DNA from: Selenomonas ruminantium subsp. lactilytica TAM6421
Lineage (GTDB): Bacteria; Bacillota; Negativicutes; Selenomonadales; Selenomonadaceae
DNA length: 64,000 nt
Direction: 5' to 3'
Assembly (NCBI RefSeq): GCF_000284095.1
Contig: NC_017069.1
Span: forward strand, 1-64,000
The notes under the pieces are model-generated. The model worked only from the letters and a program-made list of their open reading frames with translations, was not told the origin of the DNA and made no database searches. The translations under genes were made by a program, and so were the position numbers. Below, piece after piece: positions 21,960 through 31,446 of the stretch; positions within the stretch are counted from its first letter, which is position 1; every line of letters begins with the position of its first letter.

Positions 21960-24900
21960 TTGGATAAAAACCAAGAACTACGGACAAATCTCGTGCTTGA
22001 GGCCAACTCTGCATTAACCGCAATCAGAGAGCTTTCCGATGGGCTGGACAAAATCAGCAAATTGAAGTTTGATAACGTAAAAAGCGGTTTCGATTCGCTG
22101 ACCAAGGCTTTTCAGGCGGCTCAGAAAATGTCCTCTAAGGTGGCTAAGACTCAGGTAAAAGAGGAAGAAGAACTGCAGAACTTAATGCAAAAGCGAAAGA
22201 AAATTATCGCTGACATGATGAACCAGTTTTCAAAAGAAAAGACTGGCTTATCTGTAAAGGTCGATATGTCTGCCGCTCAAAAGGAACTGCAGAAAACCAC
22301 CCGCATGGTTGCCGATATGTACGATGCACTGGGGCAAACGGGAAAAGCTAAAACCCTGATGGGCGAGGCTCTTAATGTTCTCGCGAAACTCAGTAATGGG
22401 GGAGCGAAAGGGATAGGTCTAGAGTCTGCAAAAAGAGAATACAAGGACTTTGAGCGACAACTCCAAGAAAACAAGGCCATGAGGGCTGAACTCGATCGAC
22501 AGGTAGCCAACGGCATAGCCGAACAACACCGCCAAGAAGCTGTGAAAAAAGGGAAAGACCCGTATTCCGACCCGGTTTATGCAAATTCTGAGGCTGGCAA
22601 AAAGGCAAAAAAAATAAAAGACCAGCAAGAGGCCGAGGCCAAGGCCAAGGCGGAGCAGCAGAAAAAAGATACTGAAGCTCTGCAGAAATACCTCGAACAA
22701 AAAGAAAAGGCGTATGCAAGAGAGCTGGAAGCAGAAGCTGCGCTGGCTCGAAAACGCAAAGAAAATGAAAACCAACGGATTGAGGCCACCAAAAAACGCC
22801 AAGAGCTAAACAAGGATGAGTGGGCTGCTGTCCAAAAGGCTCTCGGGGAAAAGGAACGTGACCCACACCGTAACGACCTCTACAAAACCACTGGCACATA
22901 TTATCCCGAAATGAATCGCAGGGAACGGTTATCGGCTACTCCGTCCGAAGCGGATGAGTTAGCTAAAATGCGAGCGGAGGACATCAATAATCGTCGTTTG
23001 GCCAGAGAATCGGCTGAGAAAAAACGTCAGGCACAAGCCGAGGAAAAGGCTGAGCTTGACAGAATGAAAGCCCAAGAGATTAACAACAATCGACTGGCTC
23101 GGGAGCGACTGGAACGAGAGCAACAACTTACCAATGCTAGGTTAGATAATGAGAAACGTGTTCAAGCTGAAATAAAGCAAAATGAAGACCGCATCAAAAA
23201 GAACCGCGCAGATGCTCAAAGCGGTTTTACGAAATATTTTAACCTTCAGGATAAGCTGGGTAAATTTACGAGAGATATAAACTTCCTTAGCGGGAAAGAA
23301 GTTTCCGAAACGAAAATGCACCAACTCCTCGAGGAAATGGAAAAAATTAGGCGCAAGGCGCTTGATATTGGTGCCACGGATATTGCCAGCAAGCTGACCA
23401 AAAACATGCTGAGTGGCGTTAAGGTAGTTACTGAGGCCGAAAAAGAGGCAGCTAGAGAGAAAAAGAAAGCTGACAATGAAGCTCAGAAACGCCTTAAAGA
23501 GCAAGCAAAACTCATAGAAGATATTGCAAAGCTCTGGAAGGACATTGAAAAATACCGAGGCGCAGATGGCCAGAGTTTGTCTAAAAAGGGCTATGACAAT
23601 ATGCTGGGCAGAATTAGCAACCTGCGTGACAGGGCAGTGGAGCAAGGTTTACATGGCGATGCAACATTACTGAACCCTTCCCTGCTGAACGGCGTAAACA
23701 CAAAGCTGGGGCAGTTTAATAATCGCCTGTCCGAAGCGAAAGACAAAGCGCAACAGCTCTATATGAGGTTTCGAGAAACTGGCAAAGAGGCCGACAAATT
23801 GAACTTCTTGAAAGCCAAGGCAGACCTCAAAGAAATGAACAACCTCGCTGAGGATTTTGATCGAGCCATCAGCAAGGCTAGACGGCATGAGCTGACGCTG
23901 GGGAATATTGCTAAAAGGGCGCGAGAGTCTGCTAACTGGCAAATCGGTGGCCGAATCGAAAACACCGTCGTTGATTTTCCGAGCGAAGTTATCTCGTCTG
24001 TTAGTAAATATGAGCTGGCTATGGCTGGTATTGCACAGGTGTTGCCAAAAGTTGAAGAAGGGCAGTCTGCTGCTAACGCTCAATTCGGTAAATTTGCAGA
24101 TATTGCCGCTCGTTATGGGCAGTCTCTCGATAGTGCTCTCGAATCGGCAAAATCAATAGGTAGAATGTATGGTCAGGCCGACGGAAACCACAACAAAGGA
24201 GCAGAGAATACCTCTCTTTTGACCGCACAAGCAATGAAAATGGCAACGGTCGACAACTTTGACCCCATTGAAGCTACTCGCGGTCTCGAGTCTGCGTTAT
24301 CACAGTTTAACTTACAGACCGAGGACACTAACCTTTTGATGGAACGCTCGGGAAAAATCCTTGACGTTTGGACAAAGCTGGCACACAATTCGGGTGCTTC
24401 TGCTCAGGATTTGGTTCAAGGTGTAAACCAAGCAGGCGCGGCTGCTCATCAGTGTGGTGTGTCTTTCGAGACACTGAACTCGCTCGTGGCTGTGGGTATT
24501 CGCTCCACTGGCAAGACAGGCAACGAGATAGGCACGACTCTAAAAAGTATGTTCTCTTCTATCCTTTCCGATAAGAACATCAAAAGCATGGAGCAGTTTG
24601 GCGTTAGAGTGTACGACATTGGAGAAAACGGTAGCAGAAAACTTCGAGATATGAAGGATATTATTCTGGATATTTCTCGCGTTCTAAGTACTGGCGGCAA
24701 AGACGCCAAAGAACTCCGTGACTTTATGATGCCTATTGCTGGTGGTAAACAGCAGTATTCAAAAATCGATGCTATTCTTGCGAACTACAAAGAGTTACAG
24801 CGTACCATGGGAGAAGCTAGTGACTCTGCAGGTTTTACGGATAAGCAGTTGGAACTTCAGCTCAATACAATTTCTCGTAAGTGGGAAACCCTAAAAACTA

Positions 24901-27900
24901 ATGTCTCTCACTGGTTTGCTAATAGCGGCGCGGATGGGTTGGCCAACGATCTGAAGTGGATTCTCGATACGCTAAATAGAATTGTAAATGCCGTTATGGA
25001 CGCAGATACTCATTTTTATCAATGGGCAAAGTTGGGAGTTCAAATTGTTATCGCGTGGAAAGCTATCCCTGCTCTTATAAACATGGCGGCTCGTGCGGCT
25101 GGACGCTTTGCAGCTGCTAGTACGTTTAAGGGTGGAGCCTCTGCTGGAGTTGCTTCGTTAGGCAGTGGGTTAGCAACACAATTTAGCGCAGCAAAGTATG
25201 GCGAGATGAGAAAGCAATTACAAGCGGGAAATGTCCAAATTGCTAAGGCCAATAGCCTTATGACAATATGGAACGGCTTGATGACCAAAGGTGCTAGGGC
25301 ATCTTCGGTTGCCGCTTTTGGGGTAAAATTGTTTTCCGGCGCGATAGGTACTCTTCGGGGAATAGTTGCCGCGTTAGGCGGCCCTATGGGGCTGGCGATT
25401 ACGGCTGCGATGTTACTAAGTGAACAGTTCATAGCAAGTGCTAACGATGCGGAGGTTTTAAAAGAGAAGCAGGAAGATATAATTCAAAAATCTGAAGAAG
25501 TGGCTACCACCACCGCTCTAGAGCTGGAGAAGCACGATGAAGCCGCAAAAAAAGCGCAAGAGCTCGCAGACCAATACAATATGCTGGTTGATTCTTTGAA
25601 CGCTTTAAAAGCCGCTGATGACGGTTCTGCTGAGTCTGCACAACGGCAAGCAGACGTTCGTAAACAAATGGGGGCGATTAGTGACGAGGTTCAACAAATA
25701 CTCCATGCCAACGCTATTGAGTTCGACAAAGACGGAAAAATAAACAAAGACACCATTGAGAGCCTAGCTGAAGCCGATAAGGCTAAAACGATAGAGAAAA
25801 TAGATAATGCTCAGTCTGAAATAACAGCAGAAAAAGACCGCCTTGATGCTAAAATCGAATCAGCAAAGATCATCTTGGAGGCTCAAAAGGCTGAAATCAA
25901 CAGTACCTATGCCGTTGCGACTGCATATAAAGCTCTGTACGCCACCGTTACTGCCCTTGAAGGGTTGATGGCTGGTTTTGATTTCGGGATGCAAGGAGCT
26001 CTGGAGTCTACCATGATTGGTGGAGCTTCTCGTTTTGTTTTCGGTGATGCTAAAACAGATGAATGGATTGCGTCTTTTAAAAGCTCCGCTCAATCTCATG
26101 CTCAAAACTTTGCTAATAGGTTGGATTTTTTAAGCTCTGGCAAAAATATTCTTGCTCTGCAAAATGTAATTGAACAACAGAAAATTATAGACAGTCTCCA
26201 ACCTCAAGTTGACCGTTTAAGTGACAGGTGGAATAGTCTTGAGGCCGTAAAGCGTGGAGTCGGATATGACCAAGATAAACATGAGTATTATGAGAAAAGG
26301 GAAGATATAGACACTTCCGGCAGAATCCCCGGTGGAGGCAAAGAGCATCCTCTGTCAGAAGCAGAGAAGAAGGCTGCTGCCAAAGAAGCCGCTAAGGCCA
26401 AACGCGAGGCTGCAAAAGCTGCTAGAGAACAGGCTAAACTTGAACGACAGAAAGAGATTGTCTCTTTCCGTAATGACGAGCCTATGGACTATGTAAATAC
26501 TGTGTCTAAAGAAACTGGCGCTCTTACTATCGGTCAGTTACTGTCGTTTGCGGCGGCTCTTAATGGTCATAACGACCCGTGGAAGGTTCATGCGGACTAT
26601 TTCTCCGATAAGAATATTTTCAAGGTTCCCGAGGCACTGACAAACCAATATGCCGATGGAAAGACCGATGAGGAGTCTCGTTTTTGGGCGTTCTCTAAAT
26701 GGTTACAGAATAACCAGGCGCGATTTGGCGGATATGAAGGGGCACTTGAGGCTTATTACAAAACTATCCATCCGCAAACCAGTGATGAGGAACTGAAGCG
26801 TAAGGCAGAGGCGTGGATGAACGAGGGCGAGTATTTCGACTCCAAACACGATTACAACAAAAACAAATCTGTGCTGACTCATCATAGTGCCTATGGTACT
26901 GGCTATGCAAGCGGGGACGTTATTACTGGCTCCCAGTATGACGATTATATTAACCGCATGGCCGAGCGGTATGGTGTCGATAAGGTGCTGGCTCATCAAA
27001 TCGCAGAACGAGAATCAACGCATGGTCAATATTCCAGTAATGTAATGCAGGTTGAATCCGCGACAGGTAGAGAAATGGGCTTCTCCGATATGAGTGACCC
27101 TTTCCAGTCTATCGAGGCCGGACTCAAATATTTTGCGAAGATGTTAAACGACAACAACGGCAACATCGAAGCGGCGCTTAGGGCGTACAATGGCGGCGGA
27201 GACCCGAACTATGTTGAAAATGTTTTGAAGCACAAATATACTCCTGTAGGTGTAACAGGCAATAGTTCTATTTGGGATAAGGCGGCAGAACATCTTAGCG
27301 ACCAAGGACTTTTGGACTACGGAGCCGGGGCAGAAAACCTCGGTCTGCAATGCGCTGCCTTTGTTTCCAAGGTGCTTGTAGAGGCCGGGGTAAAAGGACT
27401 TAACTCTATCAATGTAGACGAATTGGCCAGACAGGCTGATGCGCAGGGGCTTTATCATTCGGCAGACAGTGGCTACCAACCACAAAAGGGCGATATTTAC
27501 ATTTGGGGACATCACACTGGATTTGCTGATGGACAAGGTAACTATATAGCCCGTAACTCCACTGAGGGGGTTCACTTCGGGAATGAGCTTGACTACCGGG
27601 CAAATTTTGGCGGTCTTAGGGGATATATCTCCACTGGCTCTGCACTTGGTGGCAGCAGCAAGCAAGCGGCTTTCCAATGGAAAAATAGCGAGTCGGATGG
27701 ACAGCCTACTTTATTGAATTGGAGACCAAACCAGCAAAATGTTGTACAGAATTGGTATGAACGCCAGCAAGACCTGTTTAAACTTCAAGAACAAGAAGTA
27801 AAAATGCTAGAAGATGCTGGTCAAATGGCCGAGTCAATCAAAGAGCAGTCTCAAACGGCTAGAGACAAAGCTAATACGCAGGCTACTTATCTTGCGATTA

Positions 27901-29432
27901 CAAAGCGGAATGTGCTAGAAGCCTATAAACTGTTCATTAAGAAAATGTCTGAGGACAGTGATGTACAGGCTGCGTTGAAGCGGAATGGCACGACCATTAC
28001 CAATATTTCTCCTTCCGATATGGATGACCTTATCCAGCGCATGAAAAATGCCAAAAAGAACACCGAGGAGCTGGAGCGATTGTGGAAGGTTGTCAAAGAG
28101 TTTAAGTTCGACTCTAACGGCAACAGTACAAAGCTACAAGAAATTGACCTCAACGAAAAGCAACAGCGAATCGAAGCGGCAAAAGCATCCGGGTATATGA
28201 CACCCCAAGAGGAAGAAGATTATGCTCTGAACTCGTTGGACTTGTGGTATCAGCAAGAATCCAGCGGCAAAATATTCCAAGACCCTCGCATGGAAGAGGA
28301 ATATCACAGACAAAGAGCCACTGTTTATCAGACACGGCTGGAACGTCTGCAGGTAGAAGCTGAAAAGGCTGACGAGGATGCCCCAGCTGTCAAGGAGGAA
28401 TTACGTCAAAAGGTATTAGCTGCCAAGAACAATGTTGACAGTAAAGAAGCCGCTCTCCATAACGCCAGTACGCCAGAGGAAATCGCAAAGGCCAAAAAGG
28501 AACTTGACGAAGCGCAAAATGCACTTGACCTGCAGAGCGAAACGTGGCGAAATGTTGAGCAACACGGCACCGATGCGCAGCGCAAAATTGCGCAGGAAAC
28601 GTCAAAGACAATAGCCAACCTAAACAAAGAAACTAAGGCCGCCGACAAAGTGGGTACGGAGATAAAGCAGAAAATTGGTAATGGTATAAAAACCATGTTC
28701 TCCGATGTGCTTATCGAGGGTAATAACTTCAAGGACGCATGGAAAAACCTTTGGACAGATATAGGCAAGTTTGCACTTGACCGTCTGTTGGAAATCCAAA
28801 TGTCGAAATGGTTCACCCCAATCGGCAAAGCCACAGGTGGCTCTGTTAAGGCTGGTGCCACTGGTGGCATGGTTACTAATCTCTCCGGCATTGCTCGTTT
28901 TGCCAACGGTGGTTATACTTATACAAATGGCCTGATCCAAGGGGCAGGGACAGGGACTTCCGACAGTATCCTGACATACCTTGCGCACAGAGGACAGTTC
29001 ATCGCTACCTCCAACGGCGAATACATCATCAAAAAATCCTCGGTAGACAAGCTGGGTGTTGGTTTCCTCGACACGTTGAACAATAACCCTGAAGCAATCG
29101 GGGCATTGAACGGCCTTAAACGATACGCCAACGGCGGCAACCTCGGGGAGTCTTATGCGCCTTCTATGAGTCTGAAAGGAATCAACGGCTATAAGACCTT
29201 CAACAAGTCCAATATGGAAAAGCAAATGAGTTTCTCTACCCGAAAAATGGAAACGCTTCTGCAGGGACTCCGGCAAGACGTACAGGATGGCAACAAGTCT
29301 GATGGTTCGGTCGCACAGCCGATTATCCTGAACACGCAAGCTGACAGCGCATCCGTGATGAAAGCTATTGCAAAGAACCCGAGAGCATTACAGGCCATCT
29401 TGGGGAATAACCAGCGAAGGGGGTTTAGATAA
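21960..29432 (+). CDS. Tape measure protein with transglycosylase and NlpC/P60 domains
   Basis: 2490 residues, TTG start with AGGAGGT before it. Residues ~1-640 are long coiled coil rich in Lys/Glu/Ala. Residues ~660-1000 carry the TP901-type core (YELAMAGIAQVLPKVEEGQ, GNEIGTTLKSMFSSIL). Hydrophobic stretches follow near 1020-1160. A lytic transglycosylase (SLT) domain lies at about 1655-1765 with the catalytic Glu in AERESTHGQ, then MQVESATG and RAYNGGG. An NlpC/P60-like peptidase follows at ~1780-1890 with Cys in LQCAAF and His in GHHTGF. The C-terminus has DAWKNLWTDIGKFALDRLLE as in other tape measures. It sets tail length and digests peptidoglycan during entry. Confidence 0.95.
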   Translation: MDKNQELRTNLVLEANSALTAIRELSDGLDKISKLKFDNVKSGFDSLTKAFQAAQKMSSKVAKTQVKEEEELQNLMQKRKKIIADMMNQFSKEKTGLSVKVDMSAAQKELQKTTRMVADMYDALGQTGKAKTLMGEALNVLAKLSNGGAKGIGLESAKREYKDFERQLQENKAMRAELDRQVANGIAEQHRQEAVKKGKDPYSDPVYANSEAGKKAKKIKDQQEAEAKAKAEQQKKDTEALQKYLEQKEKAYARELEAEAALARKRKENENQRIEATKKRQELNKDEWAAVQKALGEKERDPHRNDLYKTTGTYYPEMNRRERLSATPSEADELAKMRAEDINNRRLARESAEKKRQAQAEEKAELDRMKAQEINNNRLARERLEREQQLTNARLDNEKRVQAEIKQNEDRIKKNRADAQSGFTKYFNLQDKLGKFTRDINFLSGKEVSETKMHQLLEEMEKIRRKALDIGATDIASKLTKNMLSGVKVVTEAEKEAAREKKKADNEAQKRLKEQAKLIEDIAKLWKDIEKYRGADGQSLSKKGYDNMLGRISNLRDRAVEQGLHGDATLLNPSLLNGVNTKLGQFNNRLSEAKDKAQQLYMRFRETGKEADKLNFLKAKADLKEMNNLAEDFDRAISKARRHELTLGNIAKRARESANWQIGGRIENTVVDFPSEVISSVSKYELAMAGIAQVLPKVEEGQSAANAQFGKFADIAARYGQSLDSALESAKSIGRMYGQADGNHNKGAENTSLLTAQAMKMATVDNFDPIEATRGLESALSQFNLQTEDTNLLMERSGKILDVWTKLAHNSGASAQDLVQGVNQAGAAAHQCGVSFETLNSLVAVGIRSTGKTGNEIGTTLKSMFSSILSDKNIKSMEQFGVRVYDIGENGSRKLRDMKDIILDISRVLSTGGKDAKELRDFMMPIAGGKQQYSKIDAILANYKELQRTMGEASDSAGFTDKQLELQLNTISRKWETLKTNVSHWFANSGADGLANDLKWILDTLNRIVNAVMDADTHFYQWAKLGVQIVIAWKAIPALINMAARAAGRFAAASTFKGGASAGVASLGSGLATQFSAAKYGEMRKQLQAGNVQIAKANSLMTIWNGLMTKGARASSVAAFGVKLFSGAIGTLRGIVAALGGPMGLAITAAMLLSEQFIASANDAEVLKEKQEDIIQKSEEVATTTALELEKHDEAAKKAQELADQYNMLVDSLNALKAADDGSAESAQRQADVRKQMGAISDEVQQILHANAIEFDKDGKINKDTIESLAEADKAKTIEKIDNAQSEITAEKDRLDAKIESAKIILEAQKAEINSTYAVATAYKALYATVTALEGLMAGFDFGMQGALESTMIGGASRFVFGDAKTDEWIASFKSSAQSHAQNFANRLDFLSSGKNILALQNVIEQQKIIDSLQPQVDRLSDRWNSLEAVKRGVGYDQDKHEYYEKREDIDTSGRIPGGGKEHPLSEAEKKAAAKEAAKAKREAAKAAREQAKLERQKEIVSFRNDEPMDYVNTVSKETGALTIGQLLSFAAALNGHNDPWKVHADYFSDKNIFKVPEALTNQYADGKTDEESRFWAFSKWLQNNQARFGGYEGALEAYYKTIHPQTSDEELKRKAEAWMNEGEYFDSKHDYNKNKSVLTHHSAYGTGYASGDVITGSQYDDYINRMAERYGVDKVLAHQIAERESTHGQYSSNVMQVESATGREMGFSDMSDPFQSIEAGLKYFAKMLNDNNGNIEAALRAYNGGGDPNYVENVLKHKYTPVGVTGNSSIWDKAAEHLSDQGLLDYGAGAENLGLQCAAFVSKVLVEAGVKGLNSINVDELARQADAQGLYHSADSGYQPQKGDIYIWGHHTGFADGQGNYIARNSTEGVHFGNELDYRANFGGLRGYISTGSALGGSSKQAAFQWKNSESDGQPTLLNWRPNQQNVVQNWYERQQDLFKLQEQEVKMLEDAGQMAESIKEQSQTARDKANTQATYLAITKRNVLEAYKLFIKKMSEDSDVQAALKRNGTTITNISPSDMDDLIQRMKNAKKNTEELERLWKVVKEFKFDSNGNSTKLQEIDLNEKQQRIEAAKASGYMTPQEEEDYALNSLDLWYQQESSGKIFQDPRMEEEYHRQRATVYQTRLERLQVEAEKADEDAPAVKEELRQKVLAAKNNVDSKEAALHNASTPEEIAKAKKELDEAQNALDLQSETWRNVEQHGTDAQRKIAQETSKTIANLNKETKAADKVGTEIKQKIGNGIKTMFSDVLIEGNNFKDAWKNLWTDIGKFALDRLLEIQMSKWFTPIGKATGGSVKAGATGGMVTNLSGIARFANGGYTYTNGLIQGAGTGTSDSILTYLAHRGQFIATSNGEYIIKKSSVDKLGVGFLDTLNNNPEAIGALNGLKRYANGGNLGESYAPSMSLKGINGYKTFNKSNMEKQMSFSTRKMETLLQGLRQDVQDGNKSDGSVAQPIILNTQADSASVMKAIAKNPRALQAILGNNQRRGFR

Positions 29433-30133
29433 TGGAGGATTTACAGACTTTTAAACTGAACCCCAAAGGGCAGGTAAAGATTTCCCTCGCATGGGCACCG
29501 AAACGGACTGATTTTATGTCAGGCAAATCCCAGTTCCAACGCAGGAGAATTAACGCAAAAAAAGCCTACTCGTTCACGGTCTGCGGAGGTCGCAAGGATT
29601 ATGACTACCTGATGGAGTTTTATAATTCCCACTTCGGACAGTTAAAGCCCTTCTACTTCGACTATGACGGCAAGACGGAAAAGGTTTATTTTGGCTCGGC
29701 TCTGCAGGTAAAAATCAAAAGGGAGGTCGGCAAGATCGTCGGCTTCTCTGCTAATATTTCACTGGACATTGACAAGCGCGGAAAAATCGACAAGATTACA
29801 CCGTCAGAAAGCGATGTACTCCCAAAGGCAACCCCGGCTGTTACCTATTCTTCCGATTGGAATACAAAGGTGTATAGCAGCTCCCCAGCGGTCAATCGCC
29901 GTAAAGAGTACAACAAGCCTCGGGAGAAACTGTCTGTCAAATTCAAGGGGCTGAAGAAAGAACGTGACAGGGTCATTGATCTGTATGAGTCCCATGCCGA
30001 TTTACCGTGCCTATTCCCTTTCGATGGAAAAAAGGTAAAAGTGCGACTCCCCGACTCCATAACCATCACAGATTACAGGGAGGTCAAGAAAATTGTTGGC
30101 TATGAGTGCCAAATGGATTTAGAAATAGTGTAA
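29432..30133 (+). CDS. Tail-tip protein (DUF2460/gpM-like)
   Basis: 233 residues; ATG overlaps the tape measure stop (TAATG). Two similar halves: AKKAYSFTVCGGRKDYDYLMEFYNSHFGQLKPFYFDYDGK near residue 45, and EKLSVKFKGLKKERDRVIDLYESHADLPCLFPFDGKKV near 170. Each half looks like a tail-hub strand-helix-strand unit. It probably forms the first ring below the tape measure, as gpM does in lambda. The duplication is visible by eye. Confidence 0.78.
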   Translation: MEDLQTFKLNPKGQVKISLAWAPKRTDFMSGKSQFQRRRINAKKAYSFTVCGGRKDYDYLMEFYNSHFGQLKPFYFDYDGKTEKVYFGSALQVKIKREVGKIVGFSANISLDIDKRGKIDKITPSESDVLPKATPAVTYSSDWNTKVYSSSPAVNRRKEYNKPREKLSVKFKGLKKERDRVIDLYESHADLPCLFPFDGKKVKVRLPDSITITDYREVKKIVGYECQMDLEIV

Positions 30134-30140
30134 GGATCAA

Positions 30141-30174
30141 GGCTCGTTTCCGATATGGAGGCGAGTCTTTTTTT
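30141..30174 (+). terminator. Terminator before the tail-tip operon
   Basis: GGCTCGTTTCC, loop, GGAGGCGAGTC followed by seven T: 11 pairs with wobbles. Immediately followed by the third copy of the promoter-like element. Confidence 0.78.
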
Positions 30175-30191
30175 GTTTTCGCCTGTTTTTT

Positions 30192-30223
30192 ATGTCGATA
30201 TTCACCATGAGTAAAATATAGAG
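30192..30223 (+). promoter_or_regulatory. Shared promoter-like element, copy 3
   Basis: Begins ATGTCGATATTCACC and continues ATGAGTAAAATATAG. TAAAAT (30212-30217) is the likely -10. Lies between a terminator and the NlpC/P60 gene. It matches 11496 and 10043. Confidence 0.65.
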
Positions 30224-30233
30224 GAGTGTTTAA

Positions 30234-30650
30234 ATGAGTTTTGACACAGATAAATATATAGGAATCGTGCATCGAACCAACGGTGACACCTTCAAGGAGT
30301 GCGACTGTGTGGGGCTTGCCCGATTGTTTTATAGAGAAAATGGCTGGCCGGAGACCTTTTGGGATGACGGCGAACCAATAACCCATGAAAACTTCAACAC
30401 AGGAGCGACGTGGAAGCGCTTATTAAGATACCTCAATGGACATATGGAAAAAACCAAGGACATAAATTCCTTGCGATATGGGGCGTGTGTGGTGTTCGTT
30501 GTCAACGGGGACATGCACTTAGGCGTATATGTTGGAAAAGGTATGGTGCTGGCTATGGCCGTGCCTGTCAAAGAAGGAAAAAGCACGTCGACACTCTATC
30601 ATAAGCGTGTATGGGCTTTGGCGTTCAAAAGGGGGTATAACCGATGTTAG
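30234..30650 (+). CDS. Tail-tip NlpC/P60 peptidase
   Basis: 138 residues. Catalytic Cys in ECDCVGLARLFYRENGW, His in DMHLGVYVGKGMV, as in the NlpC/P60 subunit (gpK-like) of siphophage tail tips. It would cut peptide bonds in peptidoglycan during DNA entry. ATG behind GAGGAG. Overlaps the next gene by seven bases. Confidence 0.88.
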   Translation: MSFDTDKYIGIVHRTNGDTFKECDCVGLARLFYRENGWPETFWDDGEPITHENFNTGATWKRLLRYLNGHMEKTKDINSLRYGACVVFVVNGDMHLGVYVGKGMVLAMAVPVKEGKSTSTLYHKRVWALAFKRGYNRC

Positions 30651-31435
30651 TTTTACCTGTAAGCATGAAAGAGGCTGCGTCTAGTGGCAATCCGTTTTTT
30701 ATCGAGTTATATATCATCACTCTGCGTACCGCAACGCTGTTTTTAGCAGCAGCAGACGAGGACATAGAGTTTGCTGGACAGAAATATATCGCCGTACCTA
30801 TCAAGAGGGACGAGTTGAATAGGTCTCTGGACAGTATAACCAATGATTGCTCCTTGGAGGTCTCGGACTGCTCTGATGACCTTTTGCGATACCTTCTTAG
30901 CGGCTACGATTTTAGATCCTGCCGTTGCAATATTATTCGCATCCAATACCCTGACAGTTTGGAGGACGAAACAAACTTCTCTTGGGTGTTCTCGGGCGAG
31001 ATTGATGAGCCGTCTTTTTCCGATGGGGTATTTACCTGCAAGGTTGTTCGGGAGTTCCCACAGATACAAGTCCCTTCGCGGGATTTTAGATTGGCCTGTA
31101 ACAGCGAGTTTGGCGATGAAGATTGCCGTATGGACATAGGCAAAGAGCAGCTGACTGTAACCAAGGTCACTCCGAATACACTGCGCCTTCCCAATTCTTA
31201 TGACAAGAATTACTGGAAGCACGGCACGATTACGATGGAGGGTGAGTCGCGAACCATCACCAAGTCAGACGGCAACGAGATAACCATTAACCTGAACTTC
31301 CTGCAAGAGTTTTCTTCACGTTCTGCGGAGCTGGTAAGGGGTTGCGACAAAACCAAAACCATGTGCCAAAAATACAAGAACATGATGCATTTCAGCGGAT
31401 TCCCCGCGATTCCGTTTGAAAATGTTTATAGATAG
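30644..31435 (+). CDS. Tail-tip protein (DUF2163 / BR0599 type)
   Basis: 263 residues. N-terminal half: YIITLRTATLFLAAADEDIEFAGQKYIAVPIKRDEL. C-terminal half has LACNSEFGDEDCRMDIGKEQLTV and RGCDKTKTMCQKYKNMMHFSGFPAIP, the Cys-rich ending of BR0599/gpL-like proteins, which in lambda gpL binds an iron-sulphur cluster. Part of the tail tip between gpM-like and gpJ-like proteins. Confidence 0.88.
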   Translation: MLVLPVSMKEAASSGNPFFIELYIITLRTATLFLAAADEDIEFAGQKYIAVPIKRDELNRSLDSITNDCSLEVSDCSDDLLRYLLSGYDFRSCRCNIIRIQYPDSLEDETNFSWVFSGEIDEPSFSDGVFTCKVVREFPQIQVPSRDFRLACNSEFGDEDCRMDIGKEQLTVTKVTPNTLRLPNSYDKNYWKHGTITMEGESRTITKSDGNEITINLNFLQEFSSRSAELVRGCDKTKTMCQKYKNMMHFSGFPAIPFENVYR

Positions 31436-31446
31436 GTGGTGAGAGA

